Assembly (NCBI RefSeq): GCF_002286785.1
Contig: NZ_MUJY01000046.1
Location: 32,062-96,061 of the forward strand
DNA from: Pseudomonas sp. PIC25
GTDB lineage: Bacteria; Pseudomonadota; Gammaproteobacteria; Pseudomonadales; Pseudomonadaceae
Direction: 5' to 3'
DNA length: 64,000 nt
The translations under genes were made by a program, and so were the position numbers. Position 1 is the stretch's first letter. Each line of letters opens with the position of its first letter. The notes beneath the pieces are model-generated. The model was given only the letters and a program-made list of their open reading frames with translations, was not told where the DNA came from and did no database searches. Positions 62,701-64,000 of the stretch are shown here, one piece after another.

Positions 62701-64000
62701 CCTGCAAGTGGCGGCAGTCAACGACGCGCCGGTGATCAACGCACCGGCGTCCATCAACGTGAACGAAGACGTGACCACGGTGCTGACCGGCATCACCGTG
62801 ACCGACGTGGATGCGGGCACTGGCGAGATCGAGGCTACCGTATCGGTGTCTTCGGGCACGCTGGTCCTTAATGGCGATAATGTTGGCTCGAGCCTGGTCT
62901 TGGTGGGCGGTAACCTTCAGGACCTGAATGACTTCCTGGCGAGCGGCCTTCTCGCGTTCCGCACCGACTCCAACGCCACCGGCAATGCCGTGCTGACCAT
63001 CCAGGTCGAGGATTTCGGTAACACCGGCAGCGGTGGCAGCCTGACCGATACCGCCACCGTGACCCTGGTAGTGACGGCGGTGAACGATGCGCCGGTGAAT
63101 AGCCTGCCGCCTGCGCAGTCGGTAGATCAGGATTCCGTGTTGGTCTTCAGCTCCGGTAACGGCAACCAGATCAGCATTTCCGACGTGGATGCCGGCAGCG
63201 GCAATGTCCGGGTCACGCTCACCGCCACCAATGGGCTGATTTCCCTGGGGGGGACTACCGGGCTTAGCTTCACCGCGGGCGACGGCACGAGCGATGCCAC
63301 CATGACCTTCGAGGGCACGCTGGCCGACATCAATGCGGCACTGAACGGCATGTCGTTCTCGCCGACCGGGGGCTACAACGGGCCCGCGAGTCTGCAGATC
63401 GTTACCAACGACCTGGGGCTTTCCGGTTCCGGTGGTAACCAGACCGACACAGACACCCTCGCGATCACCGTCAACACCCTCAATCCGGAAGTCACCTCGG
63501 TGAACGTCACCAACCCGGATGGCGGCTACAAGGTGGGTGATGTCATCCAGGTGACCGTGACTTTCGACCAGGTGGTGAACGTGGACACCAGCGGCGGCGT
63601 GCCGAGCCTGCTGCTGGAGACTGGCAGCACGGATCGCCTGGCGACCTATGTCTCGGGCTCGGGCAGCAACACCCTGACCTTCACCTACACGGTGCAGGCC
63701 GGCGATATCAGCGCCGACCTGGACTACCAGTCCACCGGCGCGCTGGCGCTCAACGGCGCCACTATCCGTAGTGCGACCAACGACGATGCGGTGCTGACGC
63801 TGCCCACGGTCGGCGGCGCCGACTCCATCGCCGGGCAGCATGCGGTGATCATCGACGGCGTGGTGCCGACGGTCGCGTCGGTCAGCGTCCCGGCCAACGG
63901 TACCTACGTGGCGGGGCAGAACCTCGATTTCACGGTGAATTTCAGCGAGACGGTCATCGTCGACACCAGCGGCGGTACGCCGCGCATCGCGGTGACCCTG
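59708..64000 (+). CDS. Giant repetitive adhesin with DUF4347 N-terminus (3' end outside window)
   Basis: 1431 codons are visible and the frame is open to the last base. The N-terminus carries LEPRMLFDGA (32-41), the marker of giant RTX/cadherin-like adhesins. DUF4347 follows (about 85-235) with HLLSHG (His140) and ILLYGC (Cys183). After a short unique region, repeated Ig/cadherin-like domains start near residue 415; four of them end in VNDAP (near 61440, 62340, 62720, 63085), with a different repeat type (EVTSVNVTNPDGGY, VPTVASVSVPANGTY) from about 63490. The protein is rich in Gly, Thr, Asn and Asp, poor in Lys, and probably exported by a type I system. The 706-residue minus-strand frame is a shadow. 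Confidence 0.9.
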   Translation, partial: MKWLDLWRGLSRSSRAERPQPAAVRSPLALSLEPRMLFDGAVAATAAEVADSASAASDPAAHDTSQQDTQDTLATAGGTADTRREVVFVDGNIQDYQQLLAGLPAGTEVVVLDASRNGLEQMADYLEGRTGIDAIHLLSHGESGAFKAGNAWIDAGDLAGQSETLARIGEALSADGDILLYGCKTGDGASGAALVTELARLTQADVAASSDNTGAARLGGDWVLETQAGDIETLAIAASDFDALLAAPTTLDFDSVVVDGGGYSLGSSPRVFDGWTVSLLDSTGANVTGNSFLDVSANSGDSPIIAGGGDKALFANGEFGIVKFLQFAATDGSEFKLDSFSVSNPGLMAPNLQVIGYRDGAQVATQNFVLSQDGSVLTVTLSGTAWQYIDAFRIVQQDNSSDIQFWIDDVNVSPAILPNVAPVVSNLNGDSAAFIEEAGAVLLDAGGNATLVDSDSADFNGGNITVAITANRVAGEDVLSVRNEGNGAGQVGLSGSVVSYGGVQVGTLTGGTGNTNMVISLNAQATPEAVQAILRNLTYNNTNTTDPSTSTRSIQVSVNDGDGGTSNLSAVTVSVTGVNDAPTASATGGTPTFTENGSAVDLFSGVSIGAVESGQTITGMTLTVTNLADGASEILRIDGTDITLTNGFSTTTATNAMTVTVSLVGGTATVTLSKAGGISGANAQTLVDGITYRNASDTPSTAANRVVTLTSISDSGGTANGGADTTSLSIAATVTVVATDDPSTVSTSGGTTAFIEGSGAVAIDSGLTLSDPDSASLTSATVSITGNFQSAQDVLAFVNNGSTMGNITGSYNAATGVLTLTSAGGSATLAQWQAALRSVTYSNSSDLPNTSNRTVSIVVNDGTSDSNTATKTVSVTSVNDAPVITAPANRTVTEDAASALTGISFSDADAGSSSVTVTFSVGSGTLAATSGGGVTVGGTSSALTLTGSIANINTFIAGSNVTFTTAANATSNVTLTVGINDGGNTGSGGAQTDSKTVTLQVAAVNDAPVINAPASINVNEDVTTVLTGITVTDVDAGTGEIEATVSVSSGTLVLNGDNVGSSLVLVGGNLQDLNDFLASGLLAFRTDSNATGNAVLTIQVEDFGNTGSGGSLTDTATVTLVVTAVNDAPVNSLPPAQSVDQDSVLVFSSGNGNQISISDVDAGSGNVRVTLTATNGLISLGGTTGLSFTAGDGTSDATMTFEGTLADINAALNGMSFSPTGGYNGPASLQIVTNDLGLSGSGGNQTDTDTLAITVNTLNPEVTSVNVTNPDGGYKVGDVIQVTVTFDQVVNVDTSGGVPSLLLETGSTDRLATYVSGSGSNTLTFTYTVQAGDISADLDYQSTGALALNGATIRSATNDDAVLTLPTVGGADSIAGQHAVIIDGVVPTVASVSVPANGTYVAGQNLDFTVNFSETVIVDTSGGTPRIAVTL

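Noticed and set aside
61721..63841. 706-residue open frame on the minus strand over the adhesin repeats
   Set aside because: Antisense of a repetitive Gly/Thr/Asn-rich coding region; the repeated pattern simply mirrors the adhesin repeats.

Overview
The window looks like the right-hand part of a large integrative and conjugative element (ICE) of the ICEclc / PAGI-2 / PFGI-1 type, lying at the 3' end of a chromosomal tRNA-Gly(CCC) gene, followed by about 10.5 kb of host chromosome. The base composition, the gene families and the ICE type point to Pseudomonas or a close gammaproteobacterial relative. The species cannot be fixed from the sequence alone. The left end of the ICE is outside the window.

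Layout. 1-813: 3' part of an SNF2-type helicase with its terminator. 1001-9579 (minus strand): a tightly packed operon of AbiEi antitoxin, AbiEii toxin, a fragment of a second AbiEii gene and a 2192-residue STAND-type NTPase with a nuclease-like N-terminus (Avs-like). 9799-15866 (plus): first block of transfer genes (PilL-like, PFL_4693-like, lytic transglycosylase, PFL_4695-like, TraD coupling protein, PFL_4697-like). 15923-31620 (minus): an eight-gene cargo operon with the hallmarks of an anti-phage system (RHH regulator, DUF499 ATPase, DUF3780, TrlF-like PHP-ATPase, AlbA/RecG-like protein, DUF1156 DNA methyltransferase, PLD-SNF2 helicase, GHKL ATPase-nuclease). 31889-45932 (plus): second block of transfer genes for a type G mating-pair-formation apparatus, including a VirB4/TraC ATPase gene broken by a 13-bp tandem duplication. 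45940-51310: DUF3742 gene, a second AbiE pair, a candidate oriT, the MobH relaxase, an XRE regulator and an HTH-less LysR-type effector domain. 51358-53211: IntB13-like integrase beside the attachment site.

Chromosomal side. After the tRNA comes an operon for two HlyD-like adaptors and an M50 protease fused to an HlyD-like domain. It is followed by a GNAT acetyltransferase, a DUF6916-like protein, a tail-collar (microcystin-dependent-like) protein and the first 1431 codons of a giant repetitive adhesin (LEPRMLFDGA plus DUF4347 start). The arrangement suggests an unusual secretion or processing locus for a surface fibre.

How it works together. The ICE carries integration, DNA processing, coupling and mating-pore genes and is heavily loaded with defence genes. 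Two intact AbiE loci, one STAND NTPase and one large methyltransferase/helicase/ATPase system lie within about 48 kb, and the largest defence module is inserted in the middle of the transfer gene cluster. As sequenced, the element may be transfer-defective because of the broken ATPase gene. All calls are from reading translated sequence and motif recognition; no database search was run.
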